A stretch of 39,563 nucleotides of DNA from a bacterium 1xD42-87 (lineage in GTDB: Bacteria; Bacillota; Clostridia; Lachnospirales; Lachnospiraceae). Position 1 is the stretch's first letter; every line of letters begins with the position of its first letter. Below the pieces are notes generated by a model, which made no database searches, was not told the DNA's origin, and saw only the letters and a program-made list of their open reading frames with translations. Both the position numbers and the translations under genes were made by a program. Of the stretch, positions 15,710 to 25,086 are shown piece by piece. The stretch spans positions 1 through 39,563 of the forward strand of contig RAYM01000049.1 of NCBI GenBank assembly GCA_003611805.1, read 5' to 3'.

Positions 15710-16980
15710 CAACCACTTTGAAAACATCCGGGTTTGCATGGAAAACCTGCGCGCTTATTTCGTGCCTCTCCGTGCTTTTTGTCTGCATATACGGCTTCTG
15801 GGGATTTTCCCTTCTGAACGCGCAGTATACATTGGAGCAGAAACAATACGGGAATATCGCGGGCGCGATTCTCTCCGAATATCCCGAGGCGGAACAGACA
15901 CTGATCGCCGCCATGCAGGACACAGATTACGACTATCTTGACAAGGGATTTTCCATCCTTACCAAATACGGTTATCGGGAAAATATGCTGATAACCGATG
16001 ACCCTTACTACCATTCCGCCCTCCTGTCCTTCTTTCCCCTTCTGGCTGTCGTCCTCCTCATTGATCTCCTCCTCATCGCGCTCTGTTTCTTTTTCTTTTA
16101 TAAAAGCCGGAGACAACAGGAATGGCGTCTGCATGAAATACTGGAATCCTATCTTGCAGACAACTATTCACCCCTTGTGGACCAGAAAAATCGGAAGCCT
16201 GTTTTTAGCGAATCCTTCACCGACACCCTCCTCAAACTGGGACATAAACTGAAGGTAAAAACGCTGGCGCTGGACAAAGAGCGTGACCACACAAAAACGC
16301 TTGTCACCGATATCTCCCATCAGTTGAAAACACCTGTCAGCGCTTTGAAGAGCTGTTTTACTATGTGTATGGAAGCCGATTCCGAGACGGAACGCGCCGA
16401 TTTTCTGGAAAGGTGCGCCGGACAATTATCACATCTGGAAAATTTGATAACTGAATTAGTCAATATCTCCCGCCTGGAAACCGATATGGTTACACTGAAG
16501 CAGGAGCACGTTCTTTTGTCCGACCTGCTCGCCGACGCTGTGAATATGGTATATGAAAAAACGCTGCCTAAAAATATCACCGTAGAGCTGCTCGAGCCCG
16601 ACGGAGAAACCGGTTTCCGCGTCCCTATGTTCTTGGACAGGCGCTGGACTGCCGAGGCGACAGCAAACCTTCTGGACAATGCGGTCAAATATTCCCCGGC
16701 AGACAGCACGGTAACCCTGCGGCTCCACCGGTTTTACAGCTATATCCGTCTGGAAATTGAGGACGAGGGCATCGGTGTCTCCCCGGTGGATGCCAACCGG
16801 ATCTTTCAGCGTTTCTACCGGGGCAGCCACCCGGTCGTCAAACAGACCGAAGGCTCCGGCGTTGGGCTTTATCTGGCCAGACGCATTTTGGAAGCGCAGG
16901 GCGGCACCATAAGCGTGAAACCGGCAGCGGAAAAAGGAAGCATTTTCACCTTGCATCTCCCCCTGCCGGAATATATGTAA
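15706..16980 (+). CDS. Sensor histidine kinase (transporter-linked)
   Basis: This 424-residue kinase has membrane segments at about 13-35 and 106-132 and an extracytoplasmic loop of about 70 residues. The phosphoacceptor is H205 in DISHQLKTPVSALKS. The catalytic domain has TANLLDNAVKYSPADS, EDEGIGVSPVDANRIFQRFY and GSGVGLYLARRILEAQGG. It overlaps the regulator gene by four bases. The overall arrangement of regulator, kinase, ATPase and FtsX-like permease is common in Firmicutes for sensing and expelling peptide antibiotics, but the signal cannot be read from the sequence. Confidence 0.92.
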   Translation: MTTTLKTSGFAWKTCALISCLSVLFVCIYGFWGFSLLNAQYTLEQKQYGNIAGAILSEYPEAEQTLIAAMQDTDYDYLDKGFSILTKYGYRENMLITDDPYYHSALLSFFPLLAVVLLIDLLLIALCFFFFYKSRRQQEWRLHEILESYLADNYSPLVDQKNRKPVFSESFTDTLLKLGHKLKVKTLALDKERDHTKTLVTDISHQLKTPVSALKSCFTMCMEADSETERADFLERCAGQLSHLENLITELVNISRLETDMVTLKQEHVLLSDLLADAVNMVYEKTLPKNITVELLEPDGETGFRVPMFLDRRWTAEATANLLDNAVKYSPADSTVTLRLHRFYSYIRLEIEDEGIGVSPVDANRIFQRFYRGSHPVVKQTEGSGVGLYLARRILEAQGGTISVKPAAEKGSIFTLHLPLPEYM

Positions 16981-17026
16981 TGGAAACCGGCAGGCCGATT
17001 TCATAAGTTTTCTATTTTTTGCATTT

Positions 17027-17070
17027 TGTAAGTCTCATGTAAGGTTACTGCCGTAATCTATATTTATAAA
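17027..17070 (+). promoter_or_regulatory. Direct repeats and -10 box before the ABC transporter
   Basis: TGTAAG occurs at 17027-17032 and 17038-17043, an 11-bp repeat spacing typical for dimers of OmpR-type regulators. Candidate -10 boxes TATATT (17059-17064) and TATAAA (17065-17070) follow, so the second repeat lies near the -35 position, as expected for an activator site. The cognate regulator is probably the one encoded at 15017. Confidence 0.5.
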
Positions 17071-17093
17071 CGAAGAGAAAGGCAGGATCGTAT

Positions 17094-17810
17094 ATGAAAA
17101 AGCACATGGACATTATCTTAAAAACTGAGGACTTATGCAAATATTACGGCACAGGCGACAATCAGGTCAAAGCCGTTGATCACGTCAATCTGGAAATCCG
17201 GCAGGGCGAGTTTGTCTCCATCGTCGGCAAATCGGGCAGCGGCAAGTCCACGCTGCTTCACATGCTGGGCGGGCTGGACAATCCCACCTCCGGCAAGGTC
17301 TTTATCGACGGGGAAAACATCGCCTCCTTCAAGGAAGAAAAGCTCTCAAAAATCCGCCGCCGCAAAATCGGCTTTATTTTTCAGGCTTACAATCTCATCC
17401 CCTCCCTCAACGTATGGGAGAACATCGTCCTTCCCCTCGGACTGGACGGCAAACCCATAGACGAATCGTTTATAAACGATATTATAAAGACGCTTGGGCT
17501 TTCGGACAGAGTAAAACATCTCCCCAACACCCTGTCTGGCGGTCAGCAGCAGAGATGTGCCATCGCCAGAGCCATTGCGGCAAAGCCTTCCATCATACTC
17601 GCCGACGAGCCCACCGGCAATCTGGACACCCGAACCGGCGATGATACGATGGCTCTCTTAAAGGCATCCGCCACGAAATACGGACAGACCCTCGTGGTCA
17701 TCACCCACAATGAGGAAGTTGCACAGATGGCGGAGCGCACGATCATTCTGGCAGACGGGCGCATCCTCTCCTCCGGGGAAAGCGAGGTGGATTCCGATGA
17801 AGAAAACTAA
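17094..17810 (+). CDS. ABC transporter ATP-binding protein
   Basis: This 238-residue ATPase of the MacB/LolD-like family has Walker A GKSGSGKST (45-53), the Q-loop FIFQAYNLIPSL, the signature LSGGQQQRCAIARA, Walker B SIILADEPTGNLD and the H-loop VVITHNEE. This type drives FtsX-like permeases that move or extract peptides and lipids rather than classical import. AGGCAGGA precedes the ATG. The last codons overlap the start of the permease gene by 14 bases. Confidence 0.94.
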   Translation: MKKHMDIILKTEDLCKYYGTGDNQVKAVDHVNLEIRQGEFVSIVGKSGSGKSTLLHMLGGLDNPTSGKVFIDGENIASFKEEKLSKIRRRKIGFIFQAYNLIPSLNVWENIVLPLGLDGKPIDESFINDIIKTLGLSDRVKHLPNTLSGGQQQRCAIARAIAAKPSIILADEPTGNLDTRTGDDTMALLKASATKYGQTLVVITHNEEVAQMAERTIILADGRILSSGESEVDSDEEN

Positions 17811-20316
17811 CACGGTAAGGAGCCTTGCCTTGAGTAAGCTGCGCTACAATAAAAGCCGCACCATGCTCACCGGCATTGCCATCATGCTTACCACCATGCT
17901 GCTCATGGCAATCGGCACGATCGGCACCGCCACACTGGATATGAACCGGCAGATGTACGCTCTGGCGGACTATCATGCCCGCTTTGGCGGCTTAACGCCC
18001 GATCAGGTAAATGTCCTGTCAAATCATATTCAGGTGGAAGCGCTATCCACCACGGAAAGCTTTGCGGATATTGAAAATGGAAAAATGAACGGCGCCCTTT
18101 CCTATCAGGAGACCCTGAAGGATGAACAGTCCGCAGACGGCGGCGCCTCCTTGCACTCTGTGACGCTTGCCTCCGGGCATTATCCCGAAGCGGAAAACGA
18201 AATCTGCTCCTCCCCCGCCTTTTTCCGCCGTGTCGGCGCAGAGCCTGTCATCGGCGGCAAGGTAACGCTCTCTTTTCGTGTAGGCGGCAAAGGGGAAATT
18301 GTGACCAAAGAATTTACCATCAGCGGCTTGGAACCGGACGTGGAAATCTCCGATAAAATCGACGACAGCCGCCTGATGTGGACCGGCCGCATCTCCAAAG
18401 CCCTGTTAGACAGCTACAAGGCGGACGGGCTTTACGAATCCGAGCCGTATGCCACCCTTCGCGTCTACGGGGAGGAAGTGCTGACCTTTGATGAAATGAC
18501 AGACCGAATCAACGCTGTCGCTGCGGATATCGGACTGGACGAGGGACAGGTAAATATAAACAAAGAGTATCTTTTCACCGCGACTGACCCGGGTACGGAA
18601 GCCATGGCGATCATGGCAGTCATCGGTCTGATCGTGATCTTCTTTTCCTCGCTGGTGATCTACAGTATCTACTATGTGGGCGTGATCACTGACGTGCAGG
18701 AGATCGGCAAGTTAAAGGCGCTGGGTGCATCGGGACGCCAGATCGCCAGATTTTTCTATTGGCAGGGCGCTATCATTTCCGCCTTTGCGATTCCTGTCGG
18801 GTTGTTACTCGGCTTCCTGCTGCCCTATTTCCTGTTTCCGCTGGCTTTGTGGGCATACCGCAGCGGTTCCGCCATCAGCTCCTACTCCCGCGACGCGACG
18901 GAGGCGGTTATCGGGCAGATTCACATGTTCTCCCTGCCCGTGCTGCTCATAGCGGCTGTGGCTTCTCTGATCACTGTAGCCGTCTCATTGCGAAAGCCCA
19001 TCCGCATGGCGAAAAAAGTTTCCCCGGTGGAAGCCATCCGCTATCAGGAAAACACAAGCGACCGCAAGAGCCGCAAGGGACACACCGGGGTGAAGGTGTC
19101 CACGCTGACCCTTGCCAACCTGACGCGCAACAGAAGACGTACCGCCGTCACCATCCTCACCATGGGCTTAAGCTGTGTGCTCTTTATATGTGTATCCGCC
19201 GTACTATGCAGCGTCAGCGCCGAAGACTTGGCGAGAAGGAACATCCCCAAGGGCGATTTCCGCATTGCTCTGGACTATGCCCTCTATAATGATAAGGAGT
19301 ATCCCGAAAACAATCTGGAAAATCTGGTACAGCAGGAATACTTTAGCGAGACATTTCTTTCCAGACTGTCCTCCATAGAGGGCGTGGAATCCGTGGAGCG
19401 TGCGCCCGGTAAGATCATTTCCTCCACCGATATGGAGTCGCCCATGTACGAGGACTACGAGAATCACCTGCCGCTCTCCTACTTTACCAGAGACGATGTG
19501 GCGGAACTAAACGCCTATCTGGTACAGGGCAGCATCGACTACGACCGCATGACGGCCAACGATGAGATCGTCTGCACCCATGCTTACTCCTTTAACCAGT
19601 ACGGTCTTTCCATAGGCGATGTCCTCCCGATCACCCTCCACGACGGCAGCCGGGAAATTCCCCTGACGGTAACACTGGGTGCCCTGACAGAGCCGGACGC
19701 TAACTATACCTACCTGATTATGACAGAAGATACATGGAACAGTCTGGGACTGACCTGCGATCCCACCACATCCATCTACCTGCATGTGGACGACGCGCAC
19801 TATGACAGCGTAAAGGAAGCGCTCACGGAAATTGTAGCGGAAAATGAACATTTTACACTCTATGCCATGGATGTAGAACTGGCGATCGGACACTCTTCCA
19901 TAGACCTGACGAAGAATCCGCTCTATCTGCTCCTGATCCTGATCGCCGTGATCGGTTTTATCAATCTGATCAACACGATGATCACCAGTATTGTTACGCG
20001 CAAAAAGGAGCTGGGCATTCTGCAGGCTCTCGGTCTCTCCGACAGACAGCTTGTGCGCATGCTCTCCGGGGAGGGGCTTGTCTTCACCGCGGGCACGCTC
20101 TTTATCAGCCTCACTCTCGGCAACGCAGCCGGATATCTGCTGTTCCTCTGGGCGAAAAAGGAGCACCTTATGAGCATCAGCCGTTACCACTATCCCCTCT
20201 GGGAAACCGTGGGGCTTACTCTCGTATTATTGATCGGCCAGATTGCAATTACACTGTTTATCAGCAGGAAAATGAAAAAGGAGAGTCTGATTGACCGCAT
20301 CAGGAACGAAGAATAA
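17797..20316 (+). CDS. FtsX-like ABC transporter permease
   Basis: This 839-residue permease has a first membrane helix near residues 22-42 (TMLTGIAIMLTTMLLMAIGT) and a large extracytoplasmic domain. Three helices of an FtsX domain follow at about 270-420, then a second helix and extracytoplasmic domain after about 445 (RTAVTILTMGLSCVLFICVS). A final three-helix FtsX domain closes the protein (LLILIAVIGFINLINTMITS, then KELGILQALGLSDRQL). The start at 17797 is preferred because GAGGTGG lies six bases upstream and MKKTNTVRSLALSKLRYNK is a typical beginning. It works with the ATPase encoded just before it; the substrate is unknown, possibly an antimicrobial peptide. Confidence 0.9.
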   Translation: MKKTNTVRSLALSKLRYNKSRTMLTGIAIMLTTMLLMAIGTIGTATLDMNRQMYALADYHARFGGLTPDQVNVLSNHIQVEALSTTESFADIENGKMNGALSYQETLKDEQSADGGASLHSVTLASGHYPEAENEICSSPAFFRRVGAEPVIGGKVTLSFRVGGKGEIVTKEFTISGLEPDVEISDKIDDSRLMWTGRISKALLDSYKADGLYESEPYATLRVYGEEVLTFDEMTDRINAVAADIGLDEGQVNINKEYLFTATDPGTEAMAIMAVIGLIVIFFSSLVIYSIYYVGVITDVQEIGKLKALGASGRQIARFFYWQGAIISAFAIPVGLLLGFLLPYFLFPLALWAYRSGSAISSYSRDATEAVIGQIHMFSLPVLLIAAVASLITVAVSLRKPIRMAKKVSPVEAIRYQENTSDRKSRKGHTGVKVSTLTLANLTRNRRRTAVTILTMGLSCVLFICVSAVLCSVSAEDLARRNIPKGDFRIALDYALYNDKEYPENNLENLVQQEYFSETFLSRLSSIEGVESVERAPGKIISSTDMESPMYEDYENHLPLSYFTRDDVAELNAYLVQGSIDYDRMTANDEIVCTHAYSFNQYGLSIGDVLPITLHDGSREIPLTVTLGALTEPDANYTYLIMTEDTWNSLGLTCDPTTSIYLHVDDAHYDSVKEALTEIVAENEHFTLYAMDVELAIGHSSIDLTKNPLYLLLILIAVIGFINLINTMITSIVTRKKELGILQALGLSDRQLVRMLSGEGLVFTAGTLFISLTLGNAAGYLLFLWAKKEHLMSISRYHYPLWETVGLTLVLLIGQIAITLFISRKMKKESLIDRIRNEE

Positions 20317-20322
20317 AAAAGG

Positions 20323-20350
20323 AACCGGGAAACGTAAAAATTTCCCGGTT
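20323..20350. terminator. Bidirectional terminator between permease and fabH
   Basis: AACCGGGAAA (20323-20332) and TTTCCCGGTT (20341-20350) form a perfect 10-bp stem with an eight-base loop, followed by TTCTC on the plus strand and an A/T-rich flank on the other side. It lies between the convergent permease and fabH genes, four bases from the fabH stop. Confidence 0.8.
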
Positions 20351-20354
20351 TTCT

Positions 20355-21320
20355 CTACCACTCTACTATCGCAGATGCCCACGTCAATCCGCCGCCAAAA
20401 CCGCTGAGCGCAACCTTCATGCCGGGCTTCAACAGCCCTTTGCGGTTTATCTCATCGAGCAGGATCGGCACGCTTGCTGCGGAGATATTTCCACAGTGAT
20501 CCAGACTGATCGGAAACTTATCCTCCGTGATGTGAAGCCGTTTCGACACCGACTGGATAATGCGGATATTCGCCTGATGCAGGGCAAAATAATCAATATC
20601 CGCAGATGTAAGCCCTGCCTTCTCAATCGTCTTCTGTAAGGAGGCGGGCACCGTGGTCACTGCAAATTTATAGACTTCCTGTCCATCCATATGCACATAC
20701 GCAATCTTCTGGTCCGTCTGGATCAGGGGATTGTTATTGGTGCGGCTCGGACATGCCAACACATCGCCTTTCGTTCCGTCAGATCCCTGATCGAAAGCGA
20801 GGAGCCCATACTGCTCATCGCCGCGCACCACCGCTGCGCCCGCACCGTCACCAAAGAGTACACAGGTGCTCCTGTCCTCCCAGTCCACGATCTTGGAGAG
20901 CGTCTCCGCCCCCAGAATCAGCGCCGTCCGATATAATCCCGCCTGTATATATGCATTGGCAATATTCAACGCAAACATAAATCCGGCACAAGCCGCGTTG
21001 ATGTCGAAGGCAACTGCATTGTCCGCCCCGATCGCCGCCTGCACTTCGCAGGCACATGCCGGTGTCACAAAGTCCGCCGACACCGTACCCAGAATAATCA
21101 GGTCAATTTCCTCCGCCGTTACGCCCGCATTTTCCATGGCGCGCTTCGCCGCCTCTATGGACATGCTTGCGGTTGTCTCCTCCTTCACCAGATGTCTCTC
21201 TCTGATTCCCGTCCTGCTGCTGATCCACTCGTCGGAAGTGTCCATAATTTTAGATAAATCTTCATTTGTCACCACTGCCTTCGGCAGACAGCTCCCCGTT
21301 CCTATGATTCTTGTTTTCAC
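20355..21320 (-). CDS. fabH: Beta-ketoacyl-ACP synthase III
   Basis: This 321-residue condensing enzyme starts fatty-acid synthesis by joining acetyl-CoA (or a branched acyl-CoA) to malonyl-ACP. The catalytic triad is visible as C111 (DINAACAGFMFAL), H249 (ALHQANIRII) and N278 (HCGNISAASVP). The C-terminus GFGGGLTWASAIVEW is typical. The GTG start at 21320 has a GGAGGAG site five bases upstream and overlaps the stop of the preceding gene (GTGA). A longer frame to 21491 is only the overlap with that gene. It is the last gene of the cluster. Confidence 0.93.
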   Translation of the reverse strand: MKTRIIGTGSCLPKAVVTNEDLSKIMDTSDEWISSRTGIRERHLVKEETTASMSIEAAKRAMENAGVTAEEIDLIILGTVSADFVTPACACEVQAAIGADNAVAFDINAACAGFMFALNIANAYIQAGLYRTALILGAETLSKIVDWEDRSTCVLFGDGAGAAVVRGDEQYGLLAFDQGSDGTKGDVLACPSRTNNNPLIQTDQKIAYVHMDGQEVYKFAVTTVPASLQKTIEKAGLTSADIDYFALHQANIRIIQSVSKRLHITEDKFPISLDHCGNISAASVPILLDEINRKGLLKPGMKVALSGFGGGLTWASAIVEW

Positions 21321-22372
21321 GAAAACTCCTCCAATATATCTCTCACATGTTCCAGGTGGGTCGCGCGGTATGCGTTGGCGCCGCAGAAAAGCAGCGCCTC
21401 GTCCACTTTGCCCTTCACGGCGTTTACGAGTGCATCGGTGATGCAGTAAGGCGTGTCCGCGCCCTTGCATGTGCTGATGCAGAGATGGCATTTCTCATGT
21501 GGAATCTGCCCCTCCTTCGCCCGCTTTATAAAAGGATTTAAAATCGACCGTCCCGGCATACCGACAGGGCTCTGCACAATGACAATATCTTCCTTCTTGG
21601 CATCAATATAACTCTGCTTGTAAGCTGGAGCCGCATCGCACTCATACGTGGTTACGAAACGGGTCGCCATCTGTACGCCGGAAGCTCCCATTTCCAGATA
21701 ATGTTCCATATCCTCACGGGTATAGACGCCGCCAGCCATGACAACCGGAATCTCTGTCCCGTGCGACGCCGCAGTCTCATTAACTTCCGAGATAATTGCC
21801 TTCACCTCATCATCGTAATGAAGCCCCTCAATATCCGCAAGCTGCTCCTTACGAAATCCCAGATGTCCGCCCGCCAGAGGTCCCTCAACCACCACTGCGT
21901 CGGGCAGCCGGTTATACTTTTTCCACCAGTATTTCATAATCACCTGCGCGGATTTCACACTGGACACAATAGGCACCAGTTTCGTCTTCGCCGCCCCGAC
22001 AATCTTCGGCAGCTCCATGGGCAGTCCAGCGCCGGATATAATCAGATCAATTCCCGCCGCCACAGCCGCCTTGACGTACTCTTCGTACTTTCTGGTGGCA
22101 ACCATGATATTGACGCCCAGAATCCCGCCCTTTGCGATCTCCCTTGCCCTGGCAATCTCCGTGCTGATCGCCCGCATATTTGCTCCGATCGGGTCTGTGT
22201 CAAAGTCCGGTTCCCGATAGCCGATCTGCGCCGTGGAAATCACGCCGATTCCGCCCTCCTTCGCCACATTTCCGGCAAGAGAGGAGAGGCTGACGCCGAC
22301 TCCCATGCCGCCTTGTATTACCGGCACACGGGCTGTTAAATTACCAATTTTTAAAGGTTTTACATTTACCAT
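21317..22372 (-). CDS. FabK/nitronate monooxygenase-family flavoprotein paralog
   Basis: This 351-residue TIM-barrel flavoprotein shows FMN-site motifs of the family: PVIQGGMGVGVSLSSLAG, VVEGPLAGGHLGF with the conserved His, IPVVMAGGVYTREDM and GASGVQMATRFVTT. It is a diverged relative of the FabK encoded at 26154-27080 and may be a second enoyl-ACP reductase or a different oxidoreductase. The C-terminal part has an added cysteine-rich stretch (KCHLCISTCKGADTPYC) not seen in the FabK copy. The ATG at 22372 is preferred (GGAGAGG upstream) and follows the fabZ stop by one base. Its position between fabZ and fabH suggests a role in fatty-acid synthesis, but activity is unproven. Confidence 0.8.
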   Translation of the reverse strand: MVNVKPLKIGNLTARVPVIQGGMGVGVSLSSLAGNVAKEGGIGVISTAQIGYREPDFDTDPIGANMRAISTEIARAREIAKGGILGVNIMVATRKYEEYVKAAVAAGIDLIISGAGLPMELPKIVGAAKTKLVPIVSSVKSAQVIMKYWWKKYNRLPDAVVVEGPLAGGHLGFRKEQLADIEGLHYDDEVKAIISEVNETAASHGTEIPVVMAGGVYTREDMEHYLEMGASGVQMATRFVTTYECDAAPAYKQSYIDAKKEDIVIVQSPVGMPGRSILNPFIKRAKEGQIPHEKCHLCISTCKGADTPYCITDALVNAVKGKVDEALLFCGANAYRATHLEHVRDILEEFS

Positions 22373-22373
22373 T

Positions 22374-22808
22374 TTAAGCCTCTCCGATGGCAAACGTCAG
22401 CTCCGCCTGCGTCACCAATTTTCCATCCACATAAGCCTTTGCCGCGCCCACGCCGATGGGCCCTTTGATTTTAATAATCTCCGTCTCCAGCGTCAGCACA
22501 TCGCCGGGAACTACCTTTCCTTTAAACTTCGCATTGTTGATCGCCGCAAAATAAGCGGTCTTTCCCTTAAACTCCGGCTGGCTTAAAATCGCCACCGCCC
22601 CGGTCTGCGCAAGCGCCTCTATAATCAGCACGCCCGGCATCACTGGCTCCTGCGGGAAATGCCCCGCAAAGAAAGGCTCATTGTAGGACACGCATTTCTT
22701 AGCGACTACCCGTTTCCCTTCCTCCATCTCCTCTATCGTGTCGATCAACATAAATGGCTGTCTGTGGGGAATGATCTCCATGATTTCCTTTGCACCCATC
22801 AATGACAT
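22374..22808 (-). CDS. fabZ: 3-hydroxyacyl-ACP dehydratase
   Basis: This 144-residue hot-dog-fold dehydratase removes water from 3-hydroxyacyl-ACP in the elongation cycle. The catalytic residues are H50 ([15 protein letters not shown]) and E64 ([10 protein letters not shown]). The start [15 protein letters not shown] is the usual FabZ signature. GGAGGAGG lies before the ATG. No FabA/FabM/FabN-type isomerase gene is visible in the cluster, so how unsaturated chains are made is not shown here. Confidence 0.94.
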   Translation of the reverse strand: MSLMGAKEIMEIIPHRQPFMLIDTIEEMEEGKRVVAKKCVSYNEPFFAGHFPQEPVMPGVLIIEALAQTGAVAILSQPEFKGKTAYFAAINNAKFKGKVVPGDVLTLETEIIKIKGPIGVGAAKAYVDGKLVTQAELTFAIGEA

Positions 22809-22883
22809 GTTCGTCCTCCTCCCTGTGTCAAATATTGTAGATAATACTTATGGATTAAACAGCAAACGCAATCCCCAATCCCA

Positions 22884-22910
22884 ATTATACGTTTCGCAAT
22901 TATCTGTCAA
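22884..22910 (-). promoter_or_regulatory. Possible internal promoter before fabZ
   Basis: On the minus strand perfect TTGACA (22905-22910) and TATAAT (22884-22889) hexamers lie in the 123-base gap between fabF and fabZ. The spacer is only 15 bases, shorter than optimal, so activity may be weak. Confidence 0.4.
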
Positions 22911-22931
22911 CTCAACTGTGTAAGTCCGCGC

Positions 22932-24167
22932 TTACTCGTGGTATTTCTTCACCAGCAGACTCGCGTTGTGTCCGCCAAAACCAAGGGAATTGGAGAGCGC
23001 ATACTCGAAATCTTCCTCGTAAGCCTCTTTGCAGTAGTTCAGGTCGCACTCTTCATCCGGCACCTGATAACCGACGGTTCTGTGGATATATCCCTCCTGC
23101 AGCTCCTTCACACAGGTGACAAACTCTATCGCACCCGCCGCGCCCAGAAGGTGACCCACCATGGACTTGGTAGAATTGATCTTGATATCCTTTGCGTGAT
23201 CGCCGAACAGCAGCTTGATAGCACGCGTCTCAAAAAGATCGTTATGGTGCGTTGCCGTTCCGTGCGCATTGATATAAGTAATGTCATCCAGATTCAGACC
23301 CGCATCCTTCACTGCATACTCCATCGCTTTCGCCGCGCCCGCGCCGTCCTCAGCGGGGGAAGTGATGTGATACGCGTCGGAAGTACAGCCATATCCCGCT
23401 ACTTCCGCATAAATCTTCGCCCCTCTTGCCTTCGCGTGTTCCAGCTCCTCCAGCACAACAACGCCCGCGCCTTCGCCCATAACAAAGCCGTTTCTCTCCT
23501 TATCAAACGGAATGGAGCATCTCGTCGGATCAGCGCTTGTGGAAAGTGCCGTCAGAGCCGAAAAACCGCCGATGCCGATGGGGCACACGCTGCCCTCCGT
23601 GCCTCCTGCCACCATCACCTCCGCGTCACCATACTGGATTGCGCGGAACGCCTCACCGATGGAATTGGTGCCTGTCGCACATGCCGTCACCACGTTGATG
23701 CTCTTTCCCTTTAAACCGAACTGGATCGACACATTTCCCGCCGCCATGTTGGAGATCGTAAGCGGCACAAACAGCGGCTCTATTCTGCCCGGTCCTTTCT
23801 CCACCAGTCTCGTATGGGAACGCTCCATCGCCTGCAGGGAACCCGTGCCGGAGCCGACCGCCACCCCTACGCGGTAAGGATCTTCCTTCTCCATGTCAAT
23901 GCCCGCATCCTCCAGCGCTTCCTTTGTCGCCGCCACCGCATACTGGGAGAAAGGCTCCATTCTCTTTGCCGCCTTAAAGTCCATATAGTTTTTGCCGTCG
24001 AAGCCCTTCACTTCCGCCGCCAGCTTACACTTAAAATCCGTCGTGTCAAACTTTGTAATCGGCGCGAAACCGATCTTCCCCTCCTTCACGCCTGCCCAAA
24101 ACTCGTCCACACTCAACCCGATGGGCGTAATCGCACCCATGCCTGTAACTACCACTCGTCTGCTCAT
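22932..24167 (-). CDS. fabF: Beta-ketoacyl-ACP synthase II
   Basis: This 411-residue condensing enzyme elongates acyl-ACP with malonyl-ACP. The Cys-His-His triad is at C163 (NVVTACATGTNS), H302 (NAHGTATHHND) and H339 (MVGHLLGAAGA); the cysteine number matches E. coli FabF. The start at ATG 24167 is preferred because AAAGGAG lies seven bases upstream; a TTG two codons earlier would be too close. It is encoded 65 bases after fabG and is followed by a gap with a possible secondary promoter. Confidence 0.95.
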   Translation of the reverse strand: MSRRVVVTGMGAITPIGLSVDEFWAGVKEGKIGFAPITKFDTTDFKCKLAAEVKGFDGKNYMDFKAAKRMEPFSQYAVAATKEALEDAGIDMEKEDPYRVGVAVGSGTGSLQAMERSHTRLVEKGPGRIEPLFVPLTISNMAAGNVSIQFGLKGKSINVVTACATGTNSIGEAFRAIQYGDAEVMVAGGTEGSVCPIGIGGFSALTALSTSADPTRCSIPFDKERNGFVMGEGAGVVVLEELEHAKARGAKIYAEVAGYGCTSDAYHITSPAEDGAGAAKAMEYAVKDAGLNLDDITYINAHGTATHHNDLFETRAIKLLFGDHAKDIKINSTKSMVGHLLGAAGAIEFVTCVKELQEGYIHRTVGYQVPDEECDLNYCKEAYEEDFEYALSNSLGFGGHNASLLVKKYHE

Positions 24168-24232
24168 ACTCAAACTCCTTTCCTAAACTCACAAACCCGC
24201 ACTTCGCGCCGCTTATTTTTCTTTCGCGGCTG

Positions 24233-24973
24233 TTAAATAGCCATTCCTCCATCAACCGAAATTACCTGTCCTGTAATATACGCCGCCTTATCGCTCGCTA
24301 GAAACGCCACCGTCTCCGCGATATCCTTCGGCGTGCCCACGCGCTTTAAAGGAATCTGCGCAAGAGTCGCCTCCTTCGCCGTGTCCGTCATCGCCTGTGT
24401 CATGTCCGTATCAATAAAACCGGGCGCAACCGCGTTCACCGTAATATTTCTGCTGGCAAGCTCCCTCGCCATAGACTTGGTCAAACCAATCACTCCCGCC
24501 TTGGAAGCCGCATAGTTAGCCTGTCCCGCATTGCCGAGCACTCCGCTGACAGAGGACAGGTTGATGATCCTGCCCGCCTTCTGCTTTAAGAATGGGCGGT
24601 ACATATGCTTGATGGTATTAAAGGTTCCTTTCAGGTTAGTGTCAATGACTGCGTCAAAATCTGCCTCTGTCATTTTAATCACCAGATTATCCTTTGTGAT
24701 TCCGGCATTGTTCACCAAAATGTCTATATGCCCGAACTCGGCAAGCATATCCGTGATCATCTGTCCGCAAGCGTCAAAATCTGCCACGCTGCACTGTACC
24801 GCTTTCGCTTTTCTCCCCATCGCCTCAATCTGCGCAGTGACTTCCTCCGCCTTTTCCTTCGATCCGTTGTAGTTTACAATCACATCCGCTCCGTACCCCG
24901 CAAGCGTCAGCGCGATCTCTCTCCCGATCCCGCGCCCCGCGCCTGTGACTAAGGCCACTTTTCCAGTAAGCAT
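24233..24973 (-). CDS. fabG: 3-oxoacyl-ACP reductase
   Basis: This 246-residue short-chain dehydrogenase reduces 3-oxoacyl-ACP with NADPH. It has the cofactor motif TGAGRGIG (10-17), the NNAG motif and catalytic S140, Y154 and K158 ([14 protein letters not shown]). The C-terminal [12 protein letters not shown] is the usual FabG ending. GAGGAAAGAG precedes the ATG. The gene lies between fabD and fabF, with a possible internal promoter in the 113-base gap upstream. Confidence 0.95.
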   Translation of the reverse strand: MLTGKVALVTGAGRGIGREIALTLAGYGADVIVNYNGSKEKAEEVTAQIEAMGRKAKAVQCSVADFDACGQMITDMLAEFGHIDILVNNAGITKDNLVIKMTEADFDAVIDTNLKGTFNTIKHMYRPFLKQKAGRIINLSSVSGVLGNAGQANYAASKAGVIGLTKSMARELASRNITVNAVAPGFIDTDMTQAMTDTAKEATLAQIPLKRVGTPKDIAETVAFLASDKAAYITGQVISVDGGMAI

Positions 24974-25043
24974 ATCTCTTTCCTCCTGCCACTTTTATTC
25001 CATTCCCATTTGCAAAACTGCTTCATCACTTCATCATAAACAG

Positions 25044-25059
25044 TTCAAATGAAAGTATA
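25044..25059 (-). promoter_or_regulatory. TATACT box with palindrome before fabG
   Basis: On the minus strand TATACT (25054-25059) runs directly into TTTCATTTGAA (25044-25054). The layout is the same as at acpP and fabD, where TACTTTGA begins the operator. This copy does not match TTTGA-N3-TCAAA and no good -35 is seen, so it is a weak candidate. Confidence 0.25.
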
Positions 25060-25086
25060 TTCCACTACTTTTGATTGAACGTCCGT

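Noticed and set aside
15696..15941. GTG-start frame just before the second kinase gene
   Set aside because: Out of frame with the kinase, whose motifs all lie in the frame from 15706; overlapping shadow frame.
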